A stretch of DNA of 64,000 bases from Auanema rhodensis (GCA_964057225.1 OZ059895.1:16558001-16622000), one strand, 5' to 3'. Positions 26,112-40,131 are shown, numbered from the stretch's first letter. The notes: generated by a model not told the origin, from the letters alone. Program-made: numbers and translations.

Positions 26112-29100
26112 ATGGAAGAAAAGTGCACTTTCGATTTAGTAACTCTCTTAAGAGCTCATAAACCTATAACTTGTAATATTACTTGTAAGTTTCACACGTT
26201 TTTTTATCTTTAATCACTAAATTATTTCAAGATAAGGGTGTTGATAACTCATTTGGTGTTTATCAGCATGCATTGACGTCATATTTTTCTCATAATTCTT
26301 TAATATGGAAAAGGTGGTTATGCTTATATGGTTTTTTTCTTAATTGATACTTTTTAGAAACGGGAAAGCCTTTCCTTATCGTCTGACTATTCCTATTAAA
26401 TTCGTATCATTCGAGGAATCTTTATGTTGGAGACCGGATGCGGAAACAGAAAAATTATCAGATTTAGCTTATCTTCATATTTTCTTTATTAGTACTTCCG
26501 TAAGCATTGAATGAAACTTCTTAATCATAATAATTTTGTTTTAGTCGGTTGAAGATTATCGAACCACTGTGCGTCATAATGTTTCCGAATGGTTTTCAAA
26601 AGTGCGTTCTTCTTTCTATTGTTTTTCTTACAAAGCCACTTCATAGGTTTCTTCTAAAGCTGATGTTCAATGGTTTATTGTGGTTGATTCTACGAGAGCC
26701 AAAGAAAAGAAAAATAGAAATTCTTTAATGGAAAAATTGAAAAGCGATTTCAATAGGCATACCTCTAGGTATTTCTATTCTTATTTATAAATTATTGTCA
26801 TTGTTTTGAAGGCTGATTGAAGTTTCTGAATCGGTGGAACACGGTTCTTTCACTGGTCTTGCTCAAACTGTTCATACTGCACTTTTAAGCCATTTAGATT
26901 TAATTGTAAATGCTTGGGAGAATGACATGGGTAAATTAAATTTGATTTCAAGGGTTTCATGTTTTTTCTTTGTTGCAGGGAAAGCAAGAGATTGCAGTCA
27001 TGAATCAACGTGGAACATGTATAATTACTTTACTTCCACGGTAAATTCTTCATTAGACTCTTTTTCAACATAAGATTTTCTATTTAGACTGAATATGCTA
27101 GGTTTTTTTGGAGTCTTGGAGCACTTGAACATGCTCTAACGATATTTGATGATTTAGACCGATTTTTATCTACAATTGTACACTTCAGCTATGGTAAATG
27201 TTTTTTTGACGTCAAACTTATTTTTATTTTTACTTAGACGTTGTGCCTGACTGGTTGTTCTTATTGCGCTCATCAAAATTATCAACTTGTCCAACTATTA
27301 GTGTAACTATTAATCGAATTCTTTCTAATAATTCAGATAATTATACTTTATTAGGTAAGAAAAGTTGTTATTTAATGATTTTTATTGCTTATTTCTCTAG
27401 ACTTACGACATTACCTTTTAACACAACAAATATCTTTATGTCTTCATTTGAATCATATGAGAGCTAGGTATGGATTACATATAATTTTCTTTTTCAAAAG
27501 TTTTTGTTAAGATCTCGAGGTGCTGCACCATCTCTTAGGTCAGATTTTGCTGGATTAATCTTGAAATACACTCAACATGCTCATCAAACTATCAGGGAAC
27601 ATAGTGAACTTTTAAATGTTAGTGATGATATCAATTGTTAAATCGTTATCTTGAATCTTAAGCTTCCTTTGGATTCCAAACAATTATCCTGTTGGACAAT
27701 TCTTTTGGTTGGAGAAGCTCTGCACATTTCAGGGTTATTAGCCGGCTCGACGACGATTGAAGAAGCTGCATCACCGTCGTTATGCCAACTTCATACTTCT
27801 CGTTTCCATGCTGTTTGTTTCATTTTTTGTTATTTAAAAAAAATATTTATTTAGATATTAGCTTTGGACTCAGAAAACTCTCAATCTGACTTAGTTCAAT
27901 GGTTGCTAGATAGTAAACTGAAAGACAACTTCTTGTCTGATGTTCTTCAAAATAAGCAATTGTTTTCTACACAACTTCAGAAAGTAAGTGATTTGTGATT
28001 TTATTAAAATGAAATTTTTTTATTCCAGATTCATGACATTACCAATTCCATTTTAACTCAATGCGGTCGAAAAAGGACATGTGCGTATATAGGAGGATTA
28101 TATTCCCAATGGTTAAGGTTTTATAACTTCAGTTATTTTTTTTAAAAATTATTTTTTCTAATTAAGGAAGGAGAATCGAATAGATCCAGCTTTGCCATAT
28201 CATCTTCGTTTTGTTAATGAAATTATTGAAAATGGATGTACGTCTGCTAAAGCTCTAGAAGAGGTCAAGCAAGTGACTGCATTATTGAACCCTGAACATG
28301 ATTTCAATAGGTTTTATCAGAATTTTTGAAGATCTTTGTTATAGTTATATCTTTTCTTAGAATTTTATCATTGCTCTTCTTCGTTATTACTAACTCTAAC
28401 GATGAAGAGGAGCGTTTAGTTTATTCTCAAAAAATCCTTGACCATCTTTCCAATAAATCTGGAGGTCTTTTAAGGTAAAGAATTTATCTTTTTTCATATT
28501 ACGTTTGATGTATCTTCAGTGTTACTTCATTATCTCCTTCACCTTCTAGCTTATTCAAATGCTATGTTAAGAAATTCTCTCCAAATGTTCAACTACCTAA
28601 CGGCTTATTTGAAATTGGTAATTTTCGTTATAATTTTTTTCTTTATTCAAACTTTTTGTGTTATAGATGTTGAAGTAGAAAGCTTATTTCCACTTAGTAT
28701 TCAAGATTGTAAAATAACTGTTCAAATGAGGGAGATTGATGCCGGTTACATATCTCGTCGTCGAAATCCCGTTTTTCATCAAAATTTTAGTGTAGGAAGT
28801 TGACACTCTTGCTATTTAAAATTGAAATTTTTTTTAGAGCCGTGACAATGCTACCAGAGTTCTAGCTATTCACCGTGGTCATGCATTCGATAGGCCTACG
28901 CCAGCGACTCCTTCAGCTGCAGTTGTCGAACTGACGGAAACGAAGGAGTTAATTGAAGGACTAACCAAATTTGTTAGTCTTTTACCGTTTTAAGCCGCCC
29001 TAATCGTTGTGTCTTCAGTCTTTGTCGTCTTCGATTCCATCTCGCGGTTGCTATGCATTGGAAAATATTCGGGTCTCTATAGCACATGATTCACTATGCT

Positions 29101-30779
29101 TTGATTTTCCATCAGATTATTTTGATAATCATGTTCCTATATTCACATTTGTTCAAAGTTCACCTAGCTCAATAACAGTAATCGATGGAAGTGGTTTGTT
29201 TTTCTCATTAAATCTTTATTGTATAAAGAATTTCCAGATTTACTTGCTGGTGTTGTCCAGTCGGTTGATATAGTCTTGGAATCTGGGACTAACATTCAAG
29301 AGTCCACTATTCTGATAACCACGAGTGATGATTCTACTGCAGAATTCTTGGTATTTCGCGAAACTCAATTGATTTTTCAATTTTTTTTTCATTAGACACC
29401 CGAAGATAAATGGGAAAATTCACTTACTGTTGCTATTCCTCCTATTCAAACGGATCAGTCGTATAGGTTATTACATTAAGCGAGTTGAATTCGTAATCTG
29501 TGATGCTTAGGTTCACAATACAACTTTGCGTTCCTATGGATTCCGCTATGACAGAATCGCCCGCAGTTCGGAAAGTGAAAGTAATATTTCGCCGTTATTT
29601 AAGTTTTTTATTTTCAATTTAGTTTTCGTTTGAATGGCAAGGAAGAACATGGAGTTATGACTTATCTTTCGTAGCTCTTCTCATTCTCAGTTCCAAAACA
29701 ACACTCTTGGAAAACAAGTATGCTTGCTATTTCAAATTATTCTCTGAAGTTCAAATCTCTTTAGAGTACTCTACGAACTAGAAGTAACTCGAGCGTTAGC
29801 TGATGAATGGACCGTTATTTTCGAATCAGCTGTTTTGAGCATAGACGGTCCTGAATCCGAACCTCCCATTATAGCCAAGTTACTTAATAGCGAACTTGAG
29901 GACTTGATTCCTAACATTGTTTCAACTTTACTATGGGTATTACCACAAGAAGGAGAAATACCTATACTTCATAAATTAGATATAAAGTATAAAGTTAAAT
30001 CTAGTAAGGTAATGTTGTATAGCCACCATGTCATATCTCATACATACTTTTCAGAATGATCAGACAGACTTTGTTGATCACACATATTCTTATCATGCTG
30101 ATGTACAACTTAAAGTCCCAAAAGTATTATCATCTTACTATTTTAATCCTTTTACTATGCTAACACTTACAGATTGCCTACGAGCTTTGCACTCAAATGC
30201 TATCTCACCAACCTGGTGCCCAATTGTGCAGAGCTGGTTCTCCTTGTGATTTAGTTGTTTCGTTACGGTTTATATTCTATATTTAGCAGATATTAATACT
30301 TATTTTTAGATCGCTCAACCATTCTGTAGAAATGCTCTACATAGTTTTAGATGCTGATTCTAATCTCTGGACACTTAACGAACGGGCAAAAGGTATATCG
30401 ACCTTAATCGTCATTTCTATTTTTATTTATTTTTCAGTTCTTCAAGTGAAAGAGTCTGGCTTAGGTCAGATGGCTTTTAGTGTTGTTCCTTGTGCTGCTG
30501 GCTACTTGCCGTATCCATCTGTTTCCGTATATAGTTGTATCAACGTTGGGGTGTGTATTTCCGATTCTTCTATCAACTCCCTCAAATCTTCCTTTTCAGG
30601 GTAGAAGTTTAGAATCTGGATGGTCAGAAGGAATCGATATCGTCCCCGGTTGTCCGTTGATTTCCTTTCAACGAACAGCTGGTAAACAGATACGTGTACT
30701 GGCCGCAAGTCAAACGGAAACCCAGACCAATGAGCGAAAGGCTGGACTTAAACAGAAAATTGTTAAATTGTTTGATTAA
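26112..30779 (+). CDS. TRAPPC10: TRAPP II subunit 10 (TRAPPC10)
   Basis: Subunit of the TRAPP II complex, the Rab11/Ypt31-type exchange factor acting at the trans-Golgi in membrane traffic. The gene has many small exons (over 20) and encodes roughly 1,100 residues, somewhat shorter than the vertebrate protein. N-terminal evidence: PITCNIT and FGVYQHALTSYF followed by WKRNGKAFPYRL, matching the family's opening block; then LAYLHIFFISTSS and ADVQWFIVVDSTR. The C-terminal end contains AAGYLPYPSVSVY before the tail GLKQKIVKLFD and TAA. The third coding exon (from 26358) follows a small exon 26232-26313 in correct phase. Transcription is in line with the two following genes, HEXD and SLC38A10. Confidence 0.88.
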
Positions 30780-31078
30780 TAGTCATTTAATTCTATTGTA
30801 CATATTGTATACTTTTTCTTTTGGAATTTCGATGTCTAACCAATTCGCATTTAACGAAAATCTAAGCCGATGTGATGAGCCATGTGCAATACTAGTTTTT
30901 TCCCGGATGACGAGTCTCATAGGTATCTTAACAGCTGTGATTTAATTTTTATCTTTTAATAATATATTTTTATTCTTTTTTTGCTGAAATTTGCAACAGT
31001 TTACTACTGAAGCTATTACTTGAACTGTTTTATTTTGTGTTTTTCCTCATTTAAAACTTTCAGAAATGTTTTTCAAGT

Positions 31079-33122
31079 ATGATTGTTAGAAAACAGAGAC
31101 ATACGATTGTTTTCATGCTTGTTGTTCTATTTATTCTATTTTCTACCGTTTTTTATACGAATATATCGTCTTATACTCTGAAGACTGATGGAAAGGTTCA
31201 CGGTGCCTTTGAAAAATCCCCATTTGCCAAAGTTTGTCAGTTTGTAGTTTTGTATTTGATAACAAGTTTTAAGGTTTTTATTCATCTCGACTTGAAGGGA
31301 GCCCCTCCAAAAGTATCCTATTTTGAACATTTATTCCCTATTTTGCGGCGATTGGGTGTGAACGGACTGTTAATAGAATATGAAGATACATTTCCCTATT
31401 ATGGGGTATTATCGCAGGTTAATCTGGACTTTTGCGTTCAAAAAGAATTTAAAATTTAGCTTCCGCGTAAATCTCATTACTCACGCGATGACATTGTCCG
31501 CATATTGCAGGTAAGATATGAAAAACCTGATTTAACTCTTCGATATTACGTGATTAGCTTGCACAAATGAACGAATTAGAGGTAGTTCCGCTGTTACAAA
31601 CATTCGGACATTTAGAGTTTGTGTTAAAACATGAAAAATTTTCTTCTTTGAGAGAAAATACTAAAGCGGTTAGTTCTTTAATTGTTCAGATATTTACTTG
31701 CAATTATGTATAATTATAGGATGATAGTATATGTCCATCAGATGGAGAATCAATATTTTTAATAAAAGAAATGTTACGTCAGGTTTATTCTTCCTTCTTA
31801 TAATACAATACTCTTATTTAATTTCTTTCAATAGACTAGAGAACTTCATCATAATTCCAAAAGAATACATATAGGTGCCGATGAAGCATACCATGTTGCG
31901 GAAGATAATAGGTTCAAGGAAGCTATTTTCTTTCTTATTTGAGATTCTTTTCTTAGATGCGAGAAACGATTAGATCTTCTAGGAAAACATTTAAATAGAC
32001 ATGATAGTGTGGAGAAATTGAAGTTGCAACACATCGCTAGGTTTTTTATTGTCTAGTATGATGTGATTTTAACATGCATGTTCTAGAGTAGCAAAACTTG
32101 CGTTAGAAGCAAATTTCACTGAGGTTTTCGCATGGAATGACATGTTTGATAAATCATCAGTTCGTGATATGAAAAAAGAAAAATTGGGTTTGTGTTTTTT
32201 GAATTTTCACGAATTTATATGATTTTTCAGGTAGCTTACTAACTCCTGTCGTATGGGGCTATGCTGAGAATGTGTTACGTGAAAACTATTTTCCTACAGG
32301 TTTATTTGATAGATTAGTTATGGTTTGTTATTAAGTTGTAGCAATCATGAATCTAAGCCTATATTTTCAGGTTTTTCCGCAAATGTGGTTTGCTAGCGCA
32401 TATAAGGGTGCTAATGGTGCTAATCAAACTTTTATCAATATTGATAGATATCTTGCTAATCAAAAGTCTTATGTGAAACTTTATGAGCAATTTGCGCCGG
32501 TAATTTTATATTTTAACAACATTCTGTTCTAAATCAACTCTTTTTAAGACAATTACCGGATATGTTGGTGGTATAGTTATTACTGGCTGGCAAAGATATA
32601 AGCATCACTTCCCGTTGTGTGAACTACTTCCTATTTCTGTACCATCTTTAGTATATAGCTTGGTTTATTTGAATGATGTAGAAAAAAGTCAATCAGAATT
32701 AGAACTTACTGTACAGGTAAACTTCATCTGACTTTATGTAATTGCTAAATAAATTCAGGACATCTTAAATTGCTCTGGTAAATATCACAGAAATGCCTTA
32801 CTCCCTTTGTCATTTAAAAACTTCACCTACTTTCCTGAGAAAGAAATTGTTTATTCCTTTTGTGATTTTTATGGAGCTGATGCTTTCAAGCTGGTATTTC
32901 TTCCTTCTCTTCATGTTCACATAGATTAATAAATTTTGATTTCAGGTTATGAAAGATCTGCGTTATTTGCGTTGGAAGAAAAGACATATCCGTCCACGTG
33001 ATACCGCAAAGTTTAAAGAAGAAGTTCTTAATCTAAAGAACAATATAAGATCTACTTTTCAGCGATATTTCTTTGAAGAAGATATAAATGAATTCATTCA
33101 ACAGAATATAGATCCTATTTAA
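31079..33122 (+). CDS. HEXD: GH20 hexosaminidase D-like
   Basis: Glycoside hydrolase family 20 enzyme expected to remove terminal N-acetylhexosamine residues; it resembles hexosaminidase D (HEXD/HEXDC). An N-terminal hydrophobic segment ([18 protein letters not shown]) acts as signal anchor or signal peptide. The catalytic barrel starts with [19 protein letters not shown] and contains [14 protein letters not shown]. Further in come [15 protein letters not shown] and the active-site pair [10 protein letters not shown], in which Asp-Glu are the catalytic residues of the family. WNDMFD and [10 protein letters not shown] also belong to the conserved core. The stop is at 33120-33122. Introns are short. 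It is 299 bases downstream of TRAPPC10 on the same strand. Confidence 0.92.
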
Positions 33123-33402
33123 ATTTACTTATCATGTTTTAAATAATACCCTCATTTTTACGAGTATTTTATTAAGTACTATAACCTCTCTCCCTTGCCC
33201 TTCACTTCTACGCTCTATAATCTCCTTAGATCTGCCATTATTGAATATAGATTTATTTATTTTTATAAATATTTATTCATCCATAAAACCATAATATTTA
33301 TGGTTTACGATTAAATCATTTTTAACTTGTCGTATGTTGTCGGTTGAATCCATTCAGTTATTTTGGATCTTTTGTGATTCCGTCTCAACTCCTATATTAA
33401 GC

Positions 33403-36034
33403 ATGAAGAAGAATGGGAGAGATAAAGACGATACTCAGCTGTTGATAAATAGGCACAGTAAGCTATTTCAGGATCAGAATTGTGATTGTGCTCTTGTTAA
33501 CCGTTTTCTAGATTCTGATGAAGATGTCGAAGCTGATGAACATATAGCGATTTCTGCTAGAAATTTCGATGCTATGCCTCATGTATTTAACTTAGCTAAT
33601 TGTATCGTAGGAGTATCTGTTTTAGCTATGCCATTCTGTTTTCAGCAGGTAAAATCTAGTGGCTAATATTGGTTAAGACCGAAAAACGTTTCAGTGCGGA
33701 ATATTACTAGCAGTTATTATGATTGCTCTTTGTTCTATACTAACTAAACTTACCTGTCATTTTCTCACAAAGGTTGCTTTCTCAGCCAGGTTCTAAAATA
33801 CTCATAAACGGAATAGATATAGAATATTTTAGAAAGCGTAGTTACGAAGCCTTGGCCTTAGCTGGACTAGGGTCAGCAGGTCGTCGATTCGTTGAAATTA
33901 GTTTACTGTTGTTTCTTGTATCATCCATTGTTGCTTTTATTGTTGTAATCGGAGATATTGGACCTCACGTTGTAGCCGAGTATTTAGAATTAGAGGCTCC
34001 TACTTCCCGATTAAGAAGCCTTGTTTTGGTCAGCAGAAATATTTTCTTCGTTAACCACTATATCCGATTTCAGATGGTCATCATTATATTTGTCGTTTTC
34101 CCGTTGTGTTGGATCAAAGATCTAGAAACATTTTCTGTTTTAAGTTCTGCTGCAGTTCTTTTCTATGCTATATTTGTTGTTAGAATGGTATTATTATTTA
34201 AAGTACATTATCGTAAATTGCAACTACTTTAGCTCGGCGAAGCTTTACCCGTTTTATATGATGGCAAATGGAGTATTAACGTTGTTTGGTGGAGACCAGA
34301 AGGTTTCTTAAAATGGTTAATTTAAATTTTTAATCTAATGCATCAAACAACATCTTTACTTTTTCAGTCTGCCTATTGTGGCTATGGCCTTATCCTGCCA
34401 AACACAACTTTTCTGTGTCATGCAATGTATTAAAGATGTAACTCCACAAAAAGTTGAATTAGTTGTTTCCAATGCCATTAATTTCTGCTCTGCTATGTAC
34501 GTTTTGTTTCAATTACCCTTACACTTTTGAGAAAACTTGAAAAAGTAAAAACAACCGGTATGTGTCATGCACGCGAGGAAAGTGAATTTGAATTTGACGT
34601 ATCGTCAAATGCGTTACGTGTTCTCATTTCAAATCAAGATCCGCTGATTTGGAAATAAAATAATTATTATGTTTTAGGTATGCAGCGGTCGGGTTGTTCG
34701 GTTATGTTGCTTTCAGTACTGAACGGTTACATGGTGATGTGCTAGTAGAACTAGGTTTGTGTAGTTTATTCAACTTCTCTATCCAACGACCATATTGTTG
34801 CAGAATCATCATTTTTAACTGAGATGTTAAAGTTGGCCTTTATGCTTTCAGTAGCTATATCTATACCTTTAATGCTTTTCCCTGCTCGTTCTGCACTTTA
34901 CAATTTACTACTACGAGATGTGAATATTATATTTTTCTTTTGCCTTGAATGTATAGTTGAATTTTAGAGCGGTTGTGATTTACCTGCCGCATTTATTGAA
35001 TCTCATACATTCCATATACTAACAGCAATTATACTGGGATCTACGTCAATGGTTGCCCTTTTCATTCCAAATGGTTTTGTTTTTCTTGGATTAAACCTTA
35101 AAGGAATATCCTAATTTCAGTTGAGTTCGTTCTTGGTTTAACTGGTTCTTTAATCGGTTCCATGGTAACTACTATAATACCTTCAATTTTATATCTCGCT
35201 TTAATCAGAAAAGGCTCAAATCTTCATTATGCCGCAAGAGTAGGCTGAAGAGTGATATAACGAATGTCATTGCTTTTGAAAATTTCAGATATGCTTGGTT
35301 ATTGGATTTTCGATTATGCTTGGAAGTACTTGGGCTACGTTAAGTGCGGATCAGCATAGTACCGTTGTTGAAAAGGTTTTTCAATCCATTAACTTCATTC
35401 ATACTCAATGAATACCACTTTTGTTATAGCCTATGCCAAAAGATTCTGTTGTTGATCAACCGGCATTGAAATCGTTGGAAAGATTAGAAGAGAAAGTTCT
35501 AGATTCAAATCTCAATATATCACATGTATGTTATTATTCATATGCTTGTCCAAACGAATATTTTTCCAGAAATTGGATGACATAGCGAATCTGGCCGCTA
35601 AGGGAGATCAGAAAGAAGCTGCAAGATTAATCGTTGAAATGAAGGAACAACAGGAGGAACAAGTGAGTTGTCATAAGGAATGTTATTCGCTTATGGTGCA
35701 TCCTTTAAGGTCAAATTGATTAAAAAGCAGGAGGAGATCGTTGAAGAGCTTAACAAGCATGTTGAAAAACATAAATTAGGTATTGAGAATTCAAAGTATA
35801 GCTGAACTATAAGTCATCTTTCAGCGAACGATGAGGTTCCGAAAGAAAAGAACGTAACAGCAGTTTTATCCGAAAATCAGGTAAAATCGCCCAATCTATC
35901 AAGAATACTCTTTTCAAAATATTTAGACAGCGGCAGAGAAGGTTCCTGTAGTAGTAGAAGAAGATGCGGCCAAGGCTGAACCGGTAGAAAATAAAAAAAT
36001 AGCAAAGTCTCATGAAGGAAGTGAAGTCAAATAA
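33403..36034 (+). CDS. SLC38A10: SLC38A10-like amino-acid transporter
   Basis: Multi-pass membrane protein of the amino acid/auxin permease superfamily, closest to the sodium-coupled neutral amino-acid transporter-like SLC38A10. The membrane part opens with VFNLANCIVGVSVLAMPFCF and continues with CGILLAVIMIALCSILTK, ARKRSYEALALAGLG, and later FLGLTGSLIGSM-type sequence. About ten or eleven helices are visible across the exons to 35250. A hydrophilic tail with a coiled-coil-like stretch (AARLIVEMKEQQEEQ and EEIVEELNKHVEKHK) follows, as in vertebrate SLC38A10, but it is far shorter. Start 33403 was chosen because ATTAAGC precedes it like an acceptor; an in-frame ATG at 33334 would add 23 residues. 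Confidence 0.87.
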
Positions 36035-36604
36035 GTTTTTACATATTCGATTCGATGGGTTTGAATTACGAGGAGATAATTATTTCGAGAATTGTATTTA
36101 TTTGAACGGGTTTTGATAAACAGGCATATATGTGCAGTCTGAAACTTTGGTGAACAATATGAACAATGCATGTACAGAAAAAATTAATAATTATCAATTA
36201 TTTGAAAAGGGAAAGTCCCTGAAAGAATGACAAGAAAAGCAAGTAATATCATGTTAGATGTATGTAAGATCTGGTTATTAAATCATGAGGTAAAGAAAGT
36301 GTTATGCATGAATTAGTAGTGTTAACCGTCGATATGGAAAGCAAATGAGAAAAACAATCTTGCAAGCCTTTGAAGTAAAATATAAATATCAATTGAGAAA
36401 TGATATGGGTCTATACTCTGTATGACAAGCTAAAAGGGGAATTGGAAAGCATGTCGTTTCGAATCGCGACTAGAAGTGGAATTGAAGAAAAATTTATTGG
36501 AAAAGCATAACTTATCCATTGGATGAATCATTTGGCCGCACTCGTGTATCTGAATTATCTCGCCTCATAGGAACTGCTGGCTAAAATTGAGAGTAGGGGT
36601 TAAG
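36035..36604. other. Convergent spacer SLC38A10/EGF protein
   Basis: About 570 bases between the 3' ends of convergent genes. AT-rich; no coding evidence found. Confidence 0.4.
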
Positions 36605-37990
36605 CTAATACTTATAATAAGTGCGAACCTGAGTGTTGGAAGCATCAGAAGAGCTAACTACTAGGTTTTCTGAGTATCGAGGAGGTTCTGGGGGTACTGG
36701 GGCAAGCAAAGCTTGATCATAGCTTGGAGGAGGGTCAATATGCTTAGCAACAGCATCGGCATCAACTCCACCTATAAATAAATATACGTATATGAAATCA
36801 AAGGATATAATTGAATCTCACCAATCATATTTGGATTAAATGTAGGTATTGTGTCTAAACGAATAATATATGGCGGACCTCCTGGAGGTGGATAGGGTGC
36901 TGAACTTCTAGTCATATGACCCAATCCTAGACGTTGTCTTTCGCTGGGCAAGAGATATTCCTATACAATAAGTAGTGTCCACAGAAAATGACCAAGTTAT
37001 AGTTTACCTGAGCTTGATGATGGTTCCTACGATCGTTATATCTGCAAGGTTGTTGAGATGAACGCTGATTAGGCCTGCGTCTATCTCCATGCCTTGAAGA
37101 GTTCGATGTATGGTTACGTCGTTTCCGCGGACACCAATCAATTCTACATAAGGCACAGCACAATAGAAATATAATTAAACAAGCTATGGGAAGAGCTAGA
37201 ACACTATATGGAGCTGTGAAATTCTGCAACAATTCAATGAAAATAGAGTTCATTACTTGAAACATACTTCACAGAATTTTCCTGAATAAAATATACGACT
37301 GGAACAATCACAACTCCATGATCCATTTGATTCGATTAATGGAGCTTTGTGAGCACATCGTATAGTTTCACAATGGGTTCCTTCAATATATAAAGGATTT
37401 GGGCACCTAAAACAAGGAATAACAGATAAGATAGAATGATCAAATATGTCTTACTTGCACTCAAAAGCGACAGGGCCTACTTTAGTCTTTTGAAGCTCTC
37501 CATTATTCAAGCAAATTTTTCTTTCGCATGTTGCGCCCTAAATGAGTTGAAGGTTATCGGGATGAATATGATTTTACGATACCGCGAATAGCTTTGGACA
37601 TTCACATTTGCCACCAGGAACACGGATACCACCATTAACACAATTCAGTTGGCTTATCCCTAACATATCTCGAAAACCGGCCCATACATTATTGACCACT
37701 TTGAAAACTGAAGAGAAAAATTTTTAAAGGTTATTGATCAACTTGAAAATACTCTGAGGCTTTGCAGTTGTACTTGTAGTCGCCACGGTAGTAGATAGTA
37801 TAGAAACAGGTCGAGAACCTGAGAAATTTGGGGATGTATCCTTCTTCACAACTATGTTTGAAGAATCAACACTAGAAGAATTTGATAATACTATAGGAGT
37901 AGAAGCAGCAGACTGAACAGAAATGGATACGATTCATAATCAGGAAAGAATGAACAATACCTGTTGCCTCAATTTTTGTACTGAAGCCAT
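36605..37990 (-). CDS. Single-pass EGF-like protein with PPxY tail
   Basis: I do not recognise an orthologue. Exons on the minus strand: 37961-37990, 37753-37912, 37583-37707, 37455-37537, 37268-37406, 37008-37223, 36822-36960 and 36605-36771. Order of parts: a Ser/Thr-rich stretch; Cys-rich EGF-like units (NCVNGGIRVPGGKCECP, KICLNNGEL with FECKCPNPLYI, and WSCDCSSRIFYSGKFCE); one transmembrane helix (SVLALPIACLIIFLLCCALC); a basic His/Arg/Gln-rich juxtamembrane segment; and a Pro-rich tail with two PPxY motifs (PPPSYDQAL and EPPRYSEN). No signal peptide is seen at the assigned start (MASVQKLRQQ), so the true 5' exon may be missing. PPxY motifs normally bind WW domains of NEDD4-type ubiquitin ligases. 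The last codons are uncertain because a GT lies just before them. Confidence 0.7.
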
Positions 37991-38407
37991 TCTCTACGTG
38001 ACACGGCTCTTATCCTCACGCTTACGCAAGTGAAGAATGCCCCAACTTTGTTCCTAAACGAAAAACATAATAATCAAAAAATCTAGCAACTTGAACGAAA
38101 AGTTTTAAAGATAACGAAGGGTTGAATACCCAAAAGAACGAAACACGGAAGTATAAAAAACATATCTTATAGAAACAATGAAAGTATAGAAGCGTCATAG
38201 TTGACTAGAAATCTGAGCAAGAAAATTAGAAAAAAGGATTAAGCTACACAATAGACTAGAACAAAGAATTAATCCGTAATAAGTGAGTGAAACGCAAAAA
38301 AAATCGAATTAATTGTGACACCAGTTTATTTTATCACTTCAATTGGTTATAGTAGACCTGCTTGAAACACCCAATAAAAGTTAATAAAACTAATTATAAT
38401 TTTGATT
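37991..38407. other. Spacer between two minus-strand genes
   Basis: About 420 AT-rich bases with no coding evidence. It likely holds the promoter of the EGF gene and the 3' UTR of the next gene. Confidence 0.35.
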
Positions 38408-39903
38408 TTAAGTGAGGAAACTCCTATGAGATTCGCTTTGTCTTCTCATTCTATTAGGAGTTTCAACATCCATTGGTAGTAAAGCAATTTGTTCTTCAGC
38501 AACGGTACTGGCCAATAATCGCCCACCTGTAAAGCAACTTAATAAAAGATATTATGCTATCAAAATCATGAGAATATGAAATCCTGAGCCAAAACATGCT
38601 TTTGGCACCTTCACGTTTTAAAGCTATGTAGGCAGCGACACAAAACTCTATATATATGGAGACAACAACAAGCGGGCCAAACATACCTACGACATCAACG
38701 AAGTCTGAATCTGTTTCTAAAGCATATTATTTGAACAAAAAAAGGGTATTTTCGCTAGCAGTTTGGCACTAAGGACAATTTTTGTGATGAAAGAAATCAA
38801 AACAATACCGTCACTTCCTCCGAACTTGGCCCGATTCCGCCGTTGTGATGAAGAGGGGTTAAGTTTGTGATAAATAGAAGATACAATGTTTTTAGATGGT
38901 GGAGGCTGCTCCACAGTAATATTATATTTGCTAACCCTGGAAACATAAAAATTATTTAGTAAAAAGAATGAAAAAAACCTACAATTTGACAAATTGATTG
39001 ATCATGGATCTCAGCTCCATGAGTTGTTCCACATCAAATTTCTGTAAAGAAAAGTTGAAATGCTATATATCTTATCTATATCTTCATAACCACAGATAAA
39101 ATCTATGAGTCATAAAAAAGCAAAAAATTCGCTTAAAATCGAAGTAGCGTTATATTTCATTGCTCATTCAAATTGAAGAAAAATGAAAAAACAAAAGTAA
39201 TACCTGGGGTCCTAATCTTGCTGCTTCATGTAAATAGGCAATACGATAGCAGAGAGAAGCGGGTAAAGCAGGAAATTTAACTTTAAGTCTTAAAGAAGAA
39301 ATAGTCCAGCAGAACAAGTGACTAAGCCTACCTTGTAAGATAATCCACTGTCTTTTCGCCCGGTTCACGACGGTATCCAAACTTACACATTAATCCATCT
39401 GAATAAATGATTTTGTAAAGAAGTTAATGGCATTCCTGATTATACCTATCTCTAAAGCGACTTCATCAATAGCTATCATACGATTTACATATGGCGTATT
39501 GCTGTCTGAACATGGAGTGAATAATGATTTTGAAAAAGGACAAGCGGAAGTTGCTTACGTTGACAAATAGTTGTACATTCCGTGAAGCGTGGTTGATAGG
39601 ATAGCCGAATGTTTTGAACTATATCCAATTTCGAGTCTATACCTGCCCTTGCTCTCCTGAATGCGTCAACTAACCGAAAAGTTGAAAATCATTAAACTTA
39701 CTTTGAGAATGGAAGGTTCACGTTGAGCTTATTCCGAGCATTGTTAGCACGAAGGCGAACTATTTGTCTGCGAGCAAAAATTCCCATAACAAGTGCTATC
39801 TAAAACAAACGACAATACTTGAAGACAGAAAACAGAAGGTTACCAGAACACAAGCCGTCACTCCATAAAAGAATTGGAAGAAATCAAATGGCATATACAA
39901 CAT
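38408..39903 (-). CDS. C1orf43: C1orf43 (NICE-3) homologue
   Basis: Homologue of human C1orf43, a single-pass membrane protein placed at Golgi/mitochondria and linked in mammals to phagocytosis. An N-terminal transmembrane helix (TACVLIALVMGIFARRQIV) is followed by a basic stretch and the conserved cytosolic domain. This reads KRARAGIDSKLDIVQN, then DYLTRLKVKFPAL, LHEAARLGPQ and FDVEQLMELRSMINQFVKL. The C-terminus is Ser/Arg-rich and ends RMRRQSESHRSFLT. First coding exon 39844-39903; last exon ends at TAA 38408. Starts at 39903 and 39894 are both possible. The family assignment rests on the recalled pattern of the helix followed by the KxxIDxxLxxVQ-like block. Confidence 0.72.
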
Positions 39904-40077
39904 TTTTGCAAATAATGATACAATATCAATGACCTATTACCATCTAGAAAAAAATAAATAAAAATAAAAACATTATAAGAAGACAAAAATATTATATTTA
40001 TATAAAATATATAAAGATATATTTATAATCTAAAGGTTATAAAATTGATAATGAAATGCCCCCTTCCGTACTAAATA

Positions 40078-40131
40078 CACATACACAATACACACATATA
40101 TACACACACACACTCACACACACACACACAA
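40078..40131. repeat. (CA)n-type imperfect microsatellite
   Basis: Interrupted ACACAC/ATACAC tract just upstream of the C1orf43 homologue. Confidence 0.9.
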
